This document shows positions 8,308-16,498 of a stretch of DNA of 64,000 nucleotides, piece by piece. This DNA comes from Leptospiraceae bacterium (GTDB lineage: Bacteria > Spirochaetota > Leptospiria > Turneriellales > Turneriellaceae). The position numbers and the translations under genes were made by a program. Numbering within the stretch: position 1 is the stretch's first letter; each line of letters begins with the position of its first letter. The stretch is taken from the NCBI GenBank assembly GCA_025055765.1, contig JANWWS010000033.1:1-64000 (forward strand). The letters run 5' to 3'. The notes under the pieces were generated by a model. It saw nothing but the letters and a program-made list of their open reading frames with translations. It made no database searches and was not told the origin of the DNA.

Positions 8308-9939
8308 TTACGGCTTAATACGCTCCACTAGAGAGAGATCAGCTTCTTTTAAAACAATTATGTTTTTTTGGGCATCATTGACATAGATCACATCTTCAAA
8401 GAAAGTCACAAAAGTATCTTCGTGAAGTTTTTCCTGGGAGCGCGCCAGCCGTTTTAGATTCTTGTCAAACTTTGCCAGGTAATATGCATTGCCTTCAAAT
8501 ACCACGGCATAAATGATATCATTGCGGATTTCCACAAAACTTCTCCAAAAGATGTTGTCATCACCCTGAACTTTTACCTGAAGGTTATCTTTGTCTAAAA
8601 GCACAAGCCGGTAGGCAGTTGCCTCAAAACCAGATTTGGCATTGGTTCCAATAACTACCACACCATCGGCAAAGACATCGTATTTTTGACCCGCAATTCC
8701 CTCATAAGGCGAGCGCACCAAGATCTTTCGGCTTTGGGGATCAATAATAAAAAGGTCGTTGCTACGCCGCCCTTCTGGTCCGTAACCTTTGCTACGCAGG
8801 TAGTATATTTTTCCGCCAAAAAGAGTTTTTTGCCGAAGCTCATCTTCTTTTTTCTTAAGTGCCGCTTCTTTTTCTTGAAGCTCTCGGTTGCGTCGCTCAA
8901 GCTCTTCGCGATATTTTTCCGGATCTTTTTTCATCTCCTGTTCTTTTTTGTCTTGGGCAAGCTGCTCCTTTTCTTGCTTTAACTCCTCCTGTCTTTTTTC
9001 TTGTTTTTCTTCTTTTTGCTTAATTTCTTCTTCTTTTTTAGCTTGTTTCTCTTCTTGTGCTTTGAGTGCTTGCTCTTCCTTCTTTAACTTTTGTTCTTCT
9101 TTCTTTACCTCTTCCTCTTTTTTCTTTTTTTCTTCAGGATCCTTTATCTTAGCCACCTCTTCCTTCTTTTTTTCCAATTCCTGTTTTTTTTGAGCTAATT
9201 CTTCTTTTTTCTCTGTTGTTTTCTTTTTTTCCGCCTCTAGTTCTTTCTTTTCTTTGCTTAAGGCTTGCTCTCGCTTCTCAACCTCTTTTTCTTTAAGCGC
9301 TAGCATTTTTTCTCTTTCCCCAATGCCCTTGTCTTCCTGCTTTCGCAGCTCTTCGATGACCTTTTGATCCCCCAGAGTAAAGGGATCAGCCCCTGTCTCG
9401 CTTAGAGGAATAAGCATGCGTGTCTTGCCTGGCCAATCCTTATAGCTGCGAGCAAGACCCAAATTTTCCTCTTTCACATAGCGCATCACTTCCTCTATGT
9501 AGCGCTGTGAGACATAACCTACATCCCCCCGGTAAACCGCATTGTAGTAGGTGGCAAAATTAGCTAAAGTTTGTGCATCTGCCTGAGAATAGCCAAAGCG
9601 TTTTCTGAGGTAACTAGCTAGAATAAGTCTGACATTGCGTATGTGGTCTACCCGCGCCTGGGGCTCAATGATGAAAATATCTGCAGAAAGTTTTTGTTTT
9701 TGGTTTGGATCATAAACACGCACTACCCGGTAGCGATTAAGATAGCGCCGCTCTCTTCCCGGCTCTGCCAGAACTTCCCCTATTTCCTGCACCTCACGTA
9801 CCGTGTCGCGTTGGCGGCTCGGTCCCGTATAGTTGATAAAGTCTATGGGCTGTGCCTTGCGCCGCAGCTCCTCTTCCACCACCTTTTGAGCATTAATGGC
9901 TACGGTTATGAAAAGACCATAGAAAATACATTTTGCCAT
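8308..9939 (-). CDS. P83/100-family exported coiled-coil protein
   Basis: 543 aa. The ATG at 9939 is chosen because GGAG lies 7 bases upstream; the in-frame ATG at 9945 has only 1 base of spacing. A signal peptide ends near FITVAINAQ. The N-terminal domain (about 20-185) includes YTGPSRQRDTV and a helical part. Residues ~205-370 are almost wholly Lys/Glu/Gln heptads, a long charged coiled coil. The C-terminal ~170 residues look like a beta-propeller-like domain with repeated 'IYYLRSKG / DLFIID / VVVIGTNA' strands. This is the architecture of the spirochaetal P83/100 antigen family known from Borrelia. Function is unknown. It shares an operon with the permease. Confidence 0.8.
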   Translation of the reverse strand: MAKCIFYGLFITVAINAQKVVEEELRRKAQPIDFINYTGPSRQRDTVREVQEIGEVLAEPGRERRYLNRYRVVRVYDPNQKQKLSADIFIIEPQARVDHIRNVRLILASYLRKRFGYSQADAQTLANFATYYNAVYRGDVGYVSQRYIEEVMRYVKEENLGLARSYKDWPGKTRMLIPLSETGADPFTLGDQKVIEELRKQEDKGIGEREKMLALKEKEVEKREQALSKEKKELEAEKKKTTEKKEELAQKKQELEKKKEEVAKIKDPEEKKKKEEEVKKEEQKLKKEEQALKAQEEKQAKKEEEIKQKEEKQEKRQEELKQEKEQLAQDKKEQEMKKDPEKYREELERRNRELQEKEAALKKKEDELRQKTLFGGKIYYLRSKGYGPEGRRSNDLFIIDPQSRKILVRSPYEGIAGQKYDVFADGVVVIGTNAKSGFEATAYRLVLLDKDNLQVKVQGDDNIFWRSFVEIRNDIIYAVVFEGNAYYLAKFDKNLKRLARSQEKLHEDTFVTFFEDVIYVNDAQKNIIVLKEADLSLVERIKP

Positions 9940-9988
9940 GCGCATACTCCATTATCGGTAAGCCTCTCAAAAAAGCAGCTAATTTTAT

Positions 9989-10017
9989 TTGCCAGCTTGT
10001 CTGTTCTTAGCTAATGC
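9989..10017 (+). promoter_or_regulatory. candidate leaderless promoter for the hemerythrin gene
   Basis: TTGCCA (9989-9994), 17-base spacer, TAATGC (10012-10017), then 6 bases to the ATG at 10024. No ribosome binding site is present. The -10 is a weak match, but the spacing is the same as at gspG. Confidence 0.4.
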
Positions 10018-10023
10018 ATTATT

Positions 10024-11109
10024 ATGCCAATAGAAATTACTACGGAGTTAATAAAAAAGCTTAGCCAGTGGTGGGAAGAGACAGAACTTACTTTAGCCAT
10101 ACCTTATATCGACAGTCAGCATCTATGGCTGTGTGCTCTCATGTTTCAGGGAGAAAACGCCCTCAAGCTCACCAACCAGGAGCTTTTTCAAAAAACATTT
10201 TCCCAGATTTTGAGATACCTCTATCTTTATGCAGAACGCCACTTTAAGGCAGAAGAAGCCATACTGCAGCATTTTTCGTACCCAGCCAGAGAAGAACACC
10301 GCCGCCGCCACGCCAGCTTTGTGCAATATTTGGAGAGATTTCAAAAATATGATTTCACCCCACAATCTGCAGAAACTCTGCTTCACTTTCTGAAAGCCTG
10401 GCTGGTCACCCATGTAAAAAAGGAAGATTTTCACTATGCTGCCTTTTTTGCCCGTAGACAAGCCGATGTGCTTGCATTTTTGGAAGAATTTGCCTCACAC
10501 ACAGAAAATCACTTGCTAGCTGAAGAAAAGATGCTCTTCGAAAAGATTTTAGCAAAAAAGATGTTAATCTATAATAGAGAGAGCGTTGTCACAGACACAA
10601 CAAGGGAGATATACCGAAACCTTCGACTTGAAACTGGTATTCCTATTGTCGACATCCAACATCTTTGGCTCGTTAAGCTGATGGTAAAATTAGAAATAAT
10701 GCTGAAACAAAAAAAGGAACAAACCCCTGGCGAGACGATAGAAATTCTAAAAGAAATAGTGCGTTATACGCGTGATCACTTTATGGCCGAAGAAAACCTT
10801 ATGCGCATTATGGATTACGGACCCAGGGACATCCACCACCAAAAGCATGCCAGCTTTATGAAAAGCATGCAAACTAAATATAAAAACCATCTCATATCAG
10901 ACAAACAACTTGCGCAAAATCTTCTTCATGATTTACGAGACTGGCTATACCATCATATTGCAACAGAAGATAAACTTTTGGGAGCTTACAGCCGCTCAAG
11001 GCCTACGATAGCCATAATGGCCTGCAAGAAACTTCTATCCGAGGGCCGTATTTCCTTGCGAGCTGAGCAAATTAGCTTTTATAAAGCTATTCGGCAAAAG
11101 ACCTCCTAG
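10024..11109 (+). CDS. tandem bacteriohemerythrin protein
   Basis: 361 aa with two hemerythrin domains, each with the full set of diiron ligand motifs. Domain 1 (~20-150): DSQHLW, HFKAEEAI, HRRRH, WLVTHVKKED. Domain 2 (~205-325): DIQHLW, HFMAEENLM, HHQKH, WLYHHIATED. Hemerythrins bind O2 (or NO) at a non-haem diiron centre and serve as oxygen carriers, scavengers or sensors. The linker contains ENHLLAEEKMLF, which resembles a second-helix motif (HxxxE) and may be the remnant of a third unit. There is no signal peptide or membrane segment, so it is cytoplasmic, and no output domain is attached. It converges with the recombinase gene, overlapping 4 bases. Confidence 0.9.
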   Translation: MPIEITTELIKKLSQWWEETELTLAIPYIDSQHLWLCALMFQGENALKLTNQELFQKTFSQILRYLYLYAERHFKAEEAILQHFSYPAREEHRRRHASFVQYLERFQKYDFTPQSAETLLHFLKAWLVTHVKKEDFHYAAFFARRQADVLAFLEEFASHTENHLLAEEKMLFEKILAKKMLIYNRESVVTDTTREIYRNLRLETGIPIVDIQHLWLVKLMVKLEIMLKQKKEQTPGETIEILKEIVRYTRDHFMAEENLMRIMDYGPRDIHHQKHASFMKSMQTKYKNHLISDKQLAQNLLHDLRDWLYHHIATEDKLLGAYSRSRPTIAIMACKKLLSEGRISLRAEQISFYKAIRQKTS

Positions 11110-11996
11110 GCTCGCGGGTGGTATTTTTTGTGAGTTTTCTCAAGATCGGAGCGCACAAGGTGGGTATATATTTGCGTTGTGCTAATATCCAGATGCCCAA
11201 GAAGTTCCTGCACCGCTCGGAGATCAGCATTGTTTTGGAGTAGATGTGTGGCAAAACTGTGGCGCAGTGTGTGCGGGGTAATTTTCTTTTTAATTTGAGC
11301 CCGTCCAATGTAGCGCTTCAAGAGTCTCCATGCAGATTTGCGGTTTAGCGCACCCCCTTTCTTTGAAATAAACACATAGGGAGAGGGTTTTGTGGCAAGC
11401 GCAGGCCGCGAATGCGACAGATACTTTTGCAAGAGTTCGTAGGCTACATCCCCGAAGGGAACTAGCCTCTCCCTGCCTCCTTTACCTATTATGCGTAGCT
11501 GCATTTGGTCTAAATTAACATCCTGCATTTTTAACTGGCAGGCTTCTGAGATACGCAAACCTGCTGAATACATAAGCTCAAAAAGAGTCTTATCTCGCAA
11601 CTCTAGAATATCCGACTCATTAAAAACCATAAAGAGCTTTTTGATTTCCTCCTGGGTTAAATAGTCAGGAAGATGGCGTTCCACCTTAGGGCTTTCAACA
11701 TCGGTCATCGGATTTTGGGTAATGACTTTGTTTTGCTCCAGGTAATTGTAAAACTGGCGCAGGGAGGCAATTACCCTAGCACGAGTACGGCTTGAGAGGT
11801 TGCGGCGACTTTCTTCCCGTAAGAATTCCAAAATGTCATTGCGCGTGAGGGAAATTAACGAGCGGGAATGGCTCTGGGCAAAGCGGTTCAATTTCGTGAG
11901 ATCAGAAAGATAGGAAAAAATACTGTTTTCCGAAAGCCCTTTTTCAACCAAAAGGTAGTTTTCAAAATCTTTCAAATAGTTTTTTTTGGCAGCCAC
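11106..11996 (-). CDS. XerC/XerD-type tyrosine recombinase
   Basis: 296 aa, the normal size for Xer recombinases that resolve chromosome dimers at dif. An N-terminal SAM-like core-binding domain (~1-95) precedes the catalytic domain with all active-site residues: Arg in GLRISEA, Lys in GKGGRER, HTLRH, then GHLDISTTQIYTH with the Tyr nucleophile. The start is a GTG preceded by CAGGAG. Nothing around it suggests an integron or phage integrase: no att repeats, no excisionase. A housekeeping XerD/XerC role is therefore likely. Which of the two it is cannot be decided from sequence by eye. Confidence 0.93.
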   Translation of the reverse strand: MAAKKNYLKDFENYLLVEKGLSENSIFSYLSDLTKLNRFAQSHSRSLISLTRNDILEFLREESRRNLSSRTRARVIASLRQFYNYLEQNKVITQNPMTDVESPKVERHLPDYLTQEEIKKLFMVFNESDILELRDKTLFELMYSAGLRISEACQLKMQDVNLDQMQLRIIGKGGRERLVPFGDVAYELLQKYLSHSRPALATKPSPYVFISKKGGALNRKSAWRLLKRYIGRAQIKKKITPHTLRHSFATHLLQNNADLRAVQELLGHLDISTTQIYTHLVRSDLEKTHKKYHPRA

Positions 11997-12062
11997 ACCC
12001 TGCTCCTGTCGTGAGACTTATGCTATTCATCGACGGAGCAAAATGGGCTTTTAAGAACTTTT

Positions 12063-13235
12063 TTATTTTAGAAGTCCTGCTTCCTTTATTATATATGCGC
12101 CTATTTCATTTAGTTGTATTTGGCTCGTACCCTCGTAAATTGTTAGAATTTTGGCATCTCGATACATCTTTTCAATAGGATAGTCCTTTGTAAAACCATA
12201 ACCCCCATGCAATTGTAGCGCTTGGTTCGCCACAAAAACAGCTGTTTCTGAGGCATAGTATTTAGCTATAGCTGAAAATTTCGCTGTTTCGGGATGTCCA
12301 AACTCTGCATAACGGGCAGCCCGATAAGCTAGAAGTCGCGAAGCCTCAATACGGGTTAGCATTTCCGCAAGCATATGCTGTACCGCTTGGAAGTTAATGA
12401 TATGGCGACCAAACTGCTGCCTCTGTCTTGTATATTTGAGAGCCTCTTTGTAGGCTCCTGTGGCAAGACCCACCGCACTTGCTGCCACTGCGGGACGAGA
12501 GGCATTTAAAGTCAAGAGAGCATGAATAAAGCCCTTGTTGGGTTTTAAACCTACCAAATTTTCCTCTGGGACCTCGACATCCTCCAAAATGACCTGCCTC
12601 GTATGAGAACAGCGTATGCCCATTTTGTTTTCTAGCTTACCAAAAGAGAGTCCCTTCGTACCTTTTTCCACAATAAAGCAAGACATACCCCTTGGACCCT
12701 TGGCCTTGTCAGTTAGGGCAAAAATAGTATAGACATCGGCAACACCGGCATTCGAAATCCATTGCTTAACGCCATTAAGGATATAGCGATCCCCCCGTTT
12801 TTCCGCAACGGTGGAGAGGTTTGGAACATCCGATCCGGCGTTGGGCTCGCTAAGAGCAAAGGCGCCTATTTTCTCCCCAGAGGCAAAGCTAGGCAGATAT
12901 TTGCGTTTTTGCTCTTCCGTGCCACCCAACTCAATAGGTAGAGCGCCCAACTTCGTGGCGGCAAAGGCAGTACTAACACCCAGGCAATATTCACTTATGG
13001 TTTCTGCCAGAAGAGCATTGATAAAGGGACGCAGTCCCAAACCCCCATATTCAACGGGATACATAGCAGCTGGTATTTGGGCTTCCTTGAATTTTTCTAA
13101 AATTTTATAAGGATACTCTTCTTTTTCGTCAAGTTCAGCCCGCTGGGGGACCACATGTTCTTCACAGATGCGGCGGGTAAGCTCTAGTACCTGCCTTTCT
13201 TCTTCACGAATAGTAAAATTCATTATTTCATCCAT
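12063..13235 (-). CDS. acyl-CoA dehydrogenase (short-chain type)
   Basis: 390 aa, FAD-dependent alpha,beta-dehydrogenation of acyl-CoA. Family signatures are complete: 'FALSEPNAGSDVPNLSTVA' (flavin binding), 'QWISNAGVADVY', and the C-terminal 'LQLHGGYGFTKDYPIEKMYRD' with the catalytic base Glu in IYEGTSQIQ. That Glu position is typical of short/medium-chain (butyryl-type) enzymes. No electron-transfer flavoprotein genes are adjacent. Two in-frame ATGs are possible (13235 and 13223). The first is preferred because a promoter-like -35/-10 pair ends 6 bases upstream of it. It is separated from selD by a 49-base gap and appears to be its own unit. Confidence 0.93.
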   Translation of the reverse strand: MDEIMNFTIREEERQVLELTRRICEEHVVPQRAELDEKEEYPYKILEKFKEAQIPAAMYPVEYGGLGLRPFINALLAETISEYCLGVSTAFAATKLGALPIELGGTEEQKRKYLPSFASGEKIGAFALSEPNAGSDVPNLSTVAEKRGDRYILNGVKQWISNAGVADVYTIFALTDKAKGPRGMSCFIVEKGTKGLSFGKLENKMGIRCSHTRQVILEDVEVPEENLVGLKPNKGFIHALLTLNASRPAVAASAVGLATGAYKEALKYTRQRQQFGRHIINFQAVQHMLAEMLTRIEASRLLAYRAARYAEFGHPETAKFSAIAKYYASETAVFVANQALQLHGGYGFTKDYPIEKMYRDAKILTIYEGTSQIQLNEIGAYIIKEAGLLK

Positions 13236-13241
13236 AGCCCT

Positions 13242-13271
13242 AGAATAGGTCGAAAAGTTTCAACGCGTCAA
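13242..13271 (-). promoter_or_regulatory. leaderless promoter for the acyl-CoA dehydrogenase gene
   Basis: On the minus strand: TTGACG (13271-13266), 18-base spacer, TATTCT (13247-13242), then AGGGCT and the ATG at 13235. The predicted transcription start falls at or next to the A of the start codon. It lies between the end of selD and acd. An inverted repeat (AAAGTTT/AAACTTT) in the same gap is not followed by a U-run and is not called a terminator. Confidence 0.55.
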
Positions 13272-13284
13272 CATGTAAACTTTT

Positions 13285-14313
13285 TTATTGTATAAGAATT
13301 TTTGGCTCTCCTGCAATAATTTCACCTATGGGCTGAGCACAAAAAGAAAAGGCAGATCGAGAGATAATCTCCTCTACCCTCTCACAAGCTGTGGGAGCCA
13401 CCGCTACTAAAAGCCCCCCGGAGGTTTGCGGGTCGGCTATTTTTAAGTATTCCCTATTGTCCTCTTGGCGAAATTGCACATATTCCCCATAGCTTTTCCA
13501 ATTGCGATGGGTACCACCTGGCACTGCATTTTGGGCAAGATATTCGTCAACGCCTGGCAAAAAAGCAAGTTTCTCAAAATAGAGCACTGCCTTTTTGTGG
13601 GAATTTCTCAACATTTCGAGCAGATGCCCCGCCAAGCCAAAGCCCGTGACATCCGTCATGGCATGTACCTCTTTTATTTCACCGAAAAGTTGACCCAAGT
13701 TATTTAACGTGGTCATCGACATAATCGCTTTCTCACGGTGCTCTTCTTTTAGAATACCCCTTTTTTCCGCAGTCGTTAGGATCCCTGTGCCTAAGGGCTT
13801 TGTTAAATAAAGGATATCCCCCACTTGAGCAGGGTAATTTCTTTTGAGATTTTGGCGGGGCACAACTCCATTTACAGCTAAACCAAAAATAGGTTCCCTG
13901 CAGTCAATGCTATGGCCTCCCGCAAGTTCAAGACCTAGAGACTCAAGAACCTCTCGCGCTCCTGCAAGAACCTCTCGAGCAAGTTCAGGGCCAAGATGAT
14001 CTATAGGCCAGCCCAAAAGAGCCAGGGCCAAGATAGGACGTCCCCCCATGGCAAAGATATCACTTAAGGCATTGGTAGCTGCAATTTTCCCAAAAAGGCG
14101 TGGGCTGTCCACGATAGGGGTAAAAAAATCTGTGGTAGCTAAAAGAAGTTCATCTGAAGTGAGATCCAAGACAGCCGCATCGTCACTACCTTCATAACCC
14201 ACCAGTAGATTTTGCTGGCGAAAGGCTCCTTTTTCCTTGAGTATCTCCCCCAAAACAAGGGGAGAAAGCTTGCAACCGCAGCCTGCTCCATGGGAAAATT
14301 GGGTTAATCTCAC
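13285..14313 (-). CDS. selD: selenophosphate synthase SelD
   Basis: 342 aa. Makes selenophosphate from selenide and ATP, the selenium donor for selenocysteine and for 2-selenouridine in tRNA. The N-terminus is strongly conserved, 'RLTQFSHGAGCGCKLSP', with Cys (not selenocysteine) at the catalytic position and the following Lys intact. Other signatures: the glycine-rich ATP-binding region, 'ATTDFFTPIVDSP', 'ALSDIFAMGG', 'MTDVTGFGLAGHL' and 'ADPQTSGGLLVAV'. It overlaps selU by four bases, so the selenophosphate made here probably feeds tRNA selenation. Confidence 0.96.
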   Translation of the reverse strand: MRLTQFSHGAGCGCKLSPLVLGEILKEKGAFRQQNLLVGYEGSDDAAVLDLTSDELLLATTDFFTPIVDSPRLFGKIAATNALSDIFAMGGRPILALALLGWPIDHLGPELAREVLAGAREVLESLGLELAGGHSIDCREPIFGLAVNGVVPRQNLKRNYPAQVGDILYLTKPLGTGILTTAEKRGILKEEHREKAIMSMTTLNNLGQLFGEIKEVHAMTDVTGFGLAGHLLEMLRNSHKKAVLYFEKLAFLPGVDEYLAQNAVPGGTHRNWKSYGEYVQFRQEDNREYLKIADPQTSGGLLVAVAPTACERVEEIISRSAFSFCAQPIGEIIAGEPKILIQ

Positions 14314-15368
14314 GAGACAACCTCCATTGTTTGTAGTTTCTTGATTTCTTCTCGAAGTTTGAATTCAAAGAGACTGAGGTTTTCTCGTGCTAAATTCCCA
14401 TCAACATAAATAATGCTTTGGGGATCACGCTTCGAAAGACCATAAAGATAGGCCCTGTCATAGTAATGTAAACTAAGTCTTGCTGCCTCGGCATAGAGTC
14501 CCTGTTCTACAAGGGAAATACACTTTTGAGTTAGCTCTTGGCCAAGTCTTTTCTCAATTTGTTTAAAGGCCACAACTAGCTCCTGGGCTTTGGATGCACC
14601 GTATTGGGCAAGGATATTTTTTATCCTTGTCTCTCGATCTACACGCAGGAAAAAAACAGGGGAGCGTCGCATCTCTTCCCATAAAGCTTTCGGTATAGGA
14701 AGCCGACCTATCATGCGGCTTTCATCTTCGACAAAAATAGGCTCATCTTCTGGGAGCTTGACAAGAGCCAGCGCAAGATTGTTTTCAAATTGCATGACGG
14801 TAGGTTGTGGAGGGAGCCCTAGATGGCCAAAGGCAGACCCTCTGTGGTTAGCCAAACCCTCTAAATCAAGGACCGGCCAACCACGACTCGCCAACTGATG
14901 CAAGAGCTCGGTCTTACCTGATCCTGTAAGACCCCCCAAAATGAGGAGCTTGCGCTTCTTTTCCAAAAGCTCGAGCACAAAACGGCGAAAAAATTTATAA
15001 CCACCTTTTAAAACAAAAACCTCAAGTCCTGATTTGGCGAAAAGCCAGGCAACACTTTGGCTGCGCTGACCACCGCGTGCACAATAAAGGTAAATTTTTT
15101 TACTTTGTCCGCTAAGTTCCCAGGCTTTTTCAACCATGTGGGGCAGTTTAGGTCCCACAAAGCGAAGCCCCAACAAAAAGGCCTTGAGAAATCCTTTATT
15201 CTTATAACAAATACCTACCTCGGCTCGTTCTTCATCACTAAAAAGAGGCAAATTTAGAGCCCCCGGTATGTGGCCTTGAGCGTACTCCACAGGTGATCGC
15301 ACATCCAAGATAGCCGAGCTCTCGCTTTCTTTGAGAAAATCCCTGGCGTCTAAGAAAATTACACCCAT
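14310..15368 (-). CDS. selU: tRNA 2-selenouridine synthase SelU/MnmH
   Basis: 352 aa. Converts 2-thiouridine at the tRNA wobble position to 2-selenouridine using selenophosphate. An N-terminal rhodanese domain has 'AILDVRSPVEYAQGHIPGAL' and the catalytic Cys in YCARGGQRSQS. The C-terminal half is a P-loop domain with LTGSGKTELL (Walker A). The frame is open to a TTG at 15395. The ATG at 15368 is preferred because it gives the usual N-terminus just before the rhodanese domain, and weak promoter-like hexamers (TTGGCC and TGGCAA) sit at leaderless spacing upstream. No selA, selB or selC is seen in the window, so only the tRNA branch of selenium use is supported here. Confidence 0.94.
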   Translation of the reverse strand: MGVIFLDARDFLKESESSAILDVRSPVEYAQGHIPGALNLPLFSDEERAEVGICYKNKGFLKAFLLGLRFVGPKLPHMVEKAWELSGQSKKIYLYCARGGQRSQSVAWLFAKSGLEVFVLKGGYKFFRRFVLELLEKKRKLLILGGLTGSGKTELLHQLASRGWPVLDLEGLANHRGSAFGHLGLPPQPTVMQFENNLALALVKLPEDEPIFVEDESRMIGRLPIPKALWEEMRRSPVFFLRVDRETRIKNILAQYGASKAQELVVAFKQIEKRLGQELTQKCISLVEQGLYAEAARLSLHYYDRAYLYGLSKRDPQSIIYVDGNLARENLSLFEFKLREEIKKLQTMEVVS

Positions 15369-15432
15369 GGGTTTTGCCAAAGGAAACTGTGGCAAAGGCC
15401 AACTTGACCTAAAATTTTTGACATATTGTCCG

Positions 15433-15470
15433 CCACTTAAAAGCTGGATTTACACCCAGCTTACAGGTGG
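15433..15470 (+). promoter_or_regulatory. inverted repeat in the leader of the ACIII operon
   Basis: AAGCTGG (15441-15447) and CCAGCTT (15456-15462) form a perfect 7-bp inverted repeat around an 8-base loop. An outer CCAC (15433-15436) can pair with GTGG (15467-15470) across a 4-by-4 internal loop. No U-run follows, so it is not a terminator. The AAGGAG ribosome binding site of the cytochrome c gene follows about 15 bases later. It could be a regulator operator or a stem-loop in the mRNA leader. A TTGACA lies at 15418-15423, but no good -10 sits at the right distance. Confidence 0.45.
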
Positions 15471-15494
15471 TACACCAAATATAAAGGAGTTTCT

Positions 15495-15893
15495 ATGAAA
15501 TTGGCAAGGAATATTCCTGTGTTACTCACAGGTGCTTTTCTCCTCTACGCCTGTGGAAAAAAAGAAGAAGCAGCTCCCCAGGCAACAGTAGCTCAACCCA
15601 GCGATCCATTGGCCTTGGGAAAAGAGGTCTACATGGGCAAGGGTGCCTGTTTTACTTGCCACGGTAATGAAGGCAAGGGGGATGGCCCCGCTGGTGCTGC
15701 CCTAAAACCAAAACCTCGCAACTTCGCTGAGGCCAAATGGAAATATGGGACCGAGCTTGAAAAAGTAAAAAACACCATTGCCAAGGGTTCGCCGGGAACT
15801 AGCATGGCTGCCTATGAAGGCACCTTAACGCCGGAAGAAATCGACGCGGTAGCTCGTTATGTCTTAACCCTTGGTGGAAAGCCCATTCAATAA
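15495..15893 (+). CDS. monohaem cytochrome c lipoprotein
   Basis: 132 aa. The signal peptide ends in a lipobox (LLYAC, Cys 20), so it is a lipid-anchored envelope protein. One CFTCH haem-binding motif is followed by 'GKGDGPAG', and the axial Met is probably in GTSMAAYEG. This is a small class I cytochrome c. Sitting directly before the alternative complex III genes, 20 bases from actA, it is likely the electron acceptor of that complex or a shuttle to a terminal oxidase, which is not in this window. The start has AAGGAG upstream. Confidence 0.9.
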   Translation: MKLARNIPVLLTGAFLLYACGKKEEAAPQATVAQPSDPLALGKEVYMGKGACFTCHGNEGKGDGPAGAALKPKPRNFAEAKWKYGTELEKVKNTIAKGSPGTSMAAYEGTLTPEEIDAVARYVLTLGGKPIQ

Positions 15894-15913
15894 AATACAG
15901 GCTCGGGGGCATT

Positions 15914-16489
15914 ATGGTGCTAAAACTTGTAAAAATTGGCTTACCTCTTTTTGTTGTGGCTTTTTTAGCATGGGTCATTTTTGCCCCCCCGCAGAGAGTT
16001 GGCTATGCCCCCGAGCAACCTATCGCCTACAGCCATGCCCTTCATGCAGGTAAACATGGGATGGACTGCCAGTATTGCCACACTGGCGTAGCGGTGAACA
16101 AAAAAGCCGGTGTACCTTCCCTGAATATCTGCATGAATTGCCATGCCTATGGCACTATGGGGTATTCAGGCGGCAAGTTGAGCCCAGAAATTGCCAAGCT
16201 AAAAAAATATTATGAAGAAAAAAAATCCCCCGAGTGGATAAGGGTACACAACCTGCCTGATCATGTACGCTTTGCTCATGCCCCCCATATCAAGGCTCTC
16301 TTAAAAGAGGGAGCTCCAACTAAAGAAGCTTGTGTGCCATGCCATGGCCAGGTAGAGCAAATGGTTGTCGTAAGTCAGGTCATGCCTCTAAATATGGGCT
16401 TTTGTGTAAACTGCCACCGGGATTACCGGAATGCCCATGAGTACCGGAACCGGGGTGTTGCTGTTTCCTGTAATTTTTGCCATTACTAA
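15914..16489 (+). CDS. actA: alternative complex III subunit ActA (pentahaem cytochrome c)
   Basis: 191 aa. One N-terminal membrane anchor (LPLFVVAFLAWVIFA) leads into a periplasmic domain with five CxxCH motifs: CQYCH, CMNCH, CVPCH, CVNCH and CNFCH. This is the number expected for ActA of alternative complex III, the quinol:electron-acceptor oxidoreductase that replaces cytochrome bc1. A CGGGGG run lies just upstream of the ATG. It is the first structural gene of the actABCDEF cluster, which follows in standard order with short gaps. Confidence 0.95.
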   Translation: MVLKLVKIGLPLFVVAFLAWVIFAPPQRVGYAPEQPIAYSHALHAGKHGMDCQYCHTGVAVNKKAGVPSLNICMNCHAYGTMGYSGGKLSPEIAKLKKYYEEKKSPEWIRVHNLPDHVRFAHAPHIKALLKEGAPTKEACVPCHGQVEQMVVVSQVMPLNMGFCVNCHRDYRNAHEYRNRGVAVSCNFCHY

Positions 16490-16498
16490 GAGGGATCT

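Noticed and set aside
8888-9193. Ser/Phe-rich open frame antisense to the P83/100 coiled coil
   Set aside because: It arises from reading Lys/Glu codon runs backwards; low-complexity shadow, no start signal.
11106-11996. Xer-type recombinase as evidence of an integrated mobile element
   Set aside because: No flanking repeats, excisionase, tRNA att site or phage genes; size and neighbours fit a housekeeping Xer protein.
13253-13284. AAAGTTT/AAACTTT inverted repeat as a terminator after selD
   Set aside because: The arm spacing is long and, on the minus strand, no U-run follows; the same bases fit the acyl-CoA dehydrogenase promoter.
15418-15423. TTGACA as the -35 box of the ACIII operon
   Set aside because: No acceptable -10 at 15-19 bases; the position at that distance is the AAGCTGG arm of the inverted repeat.
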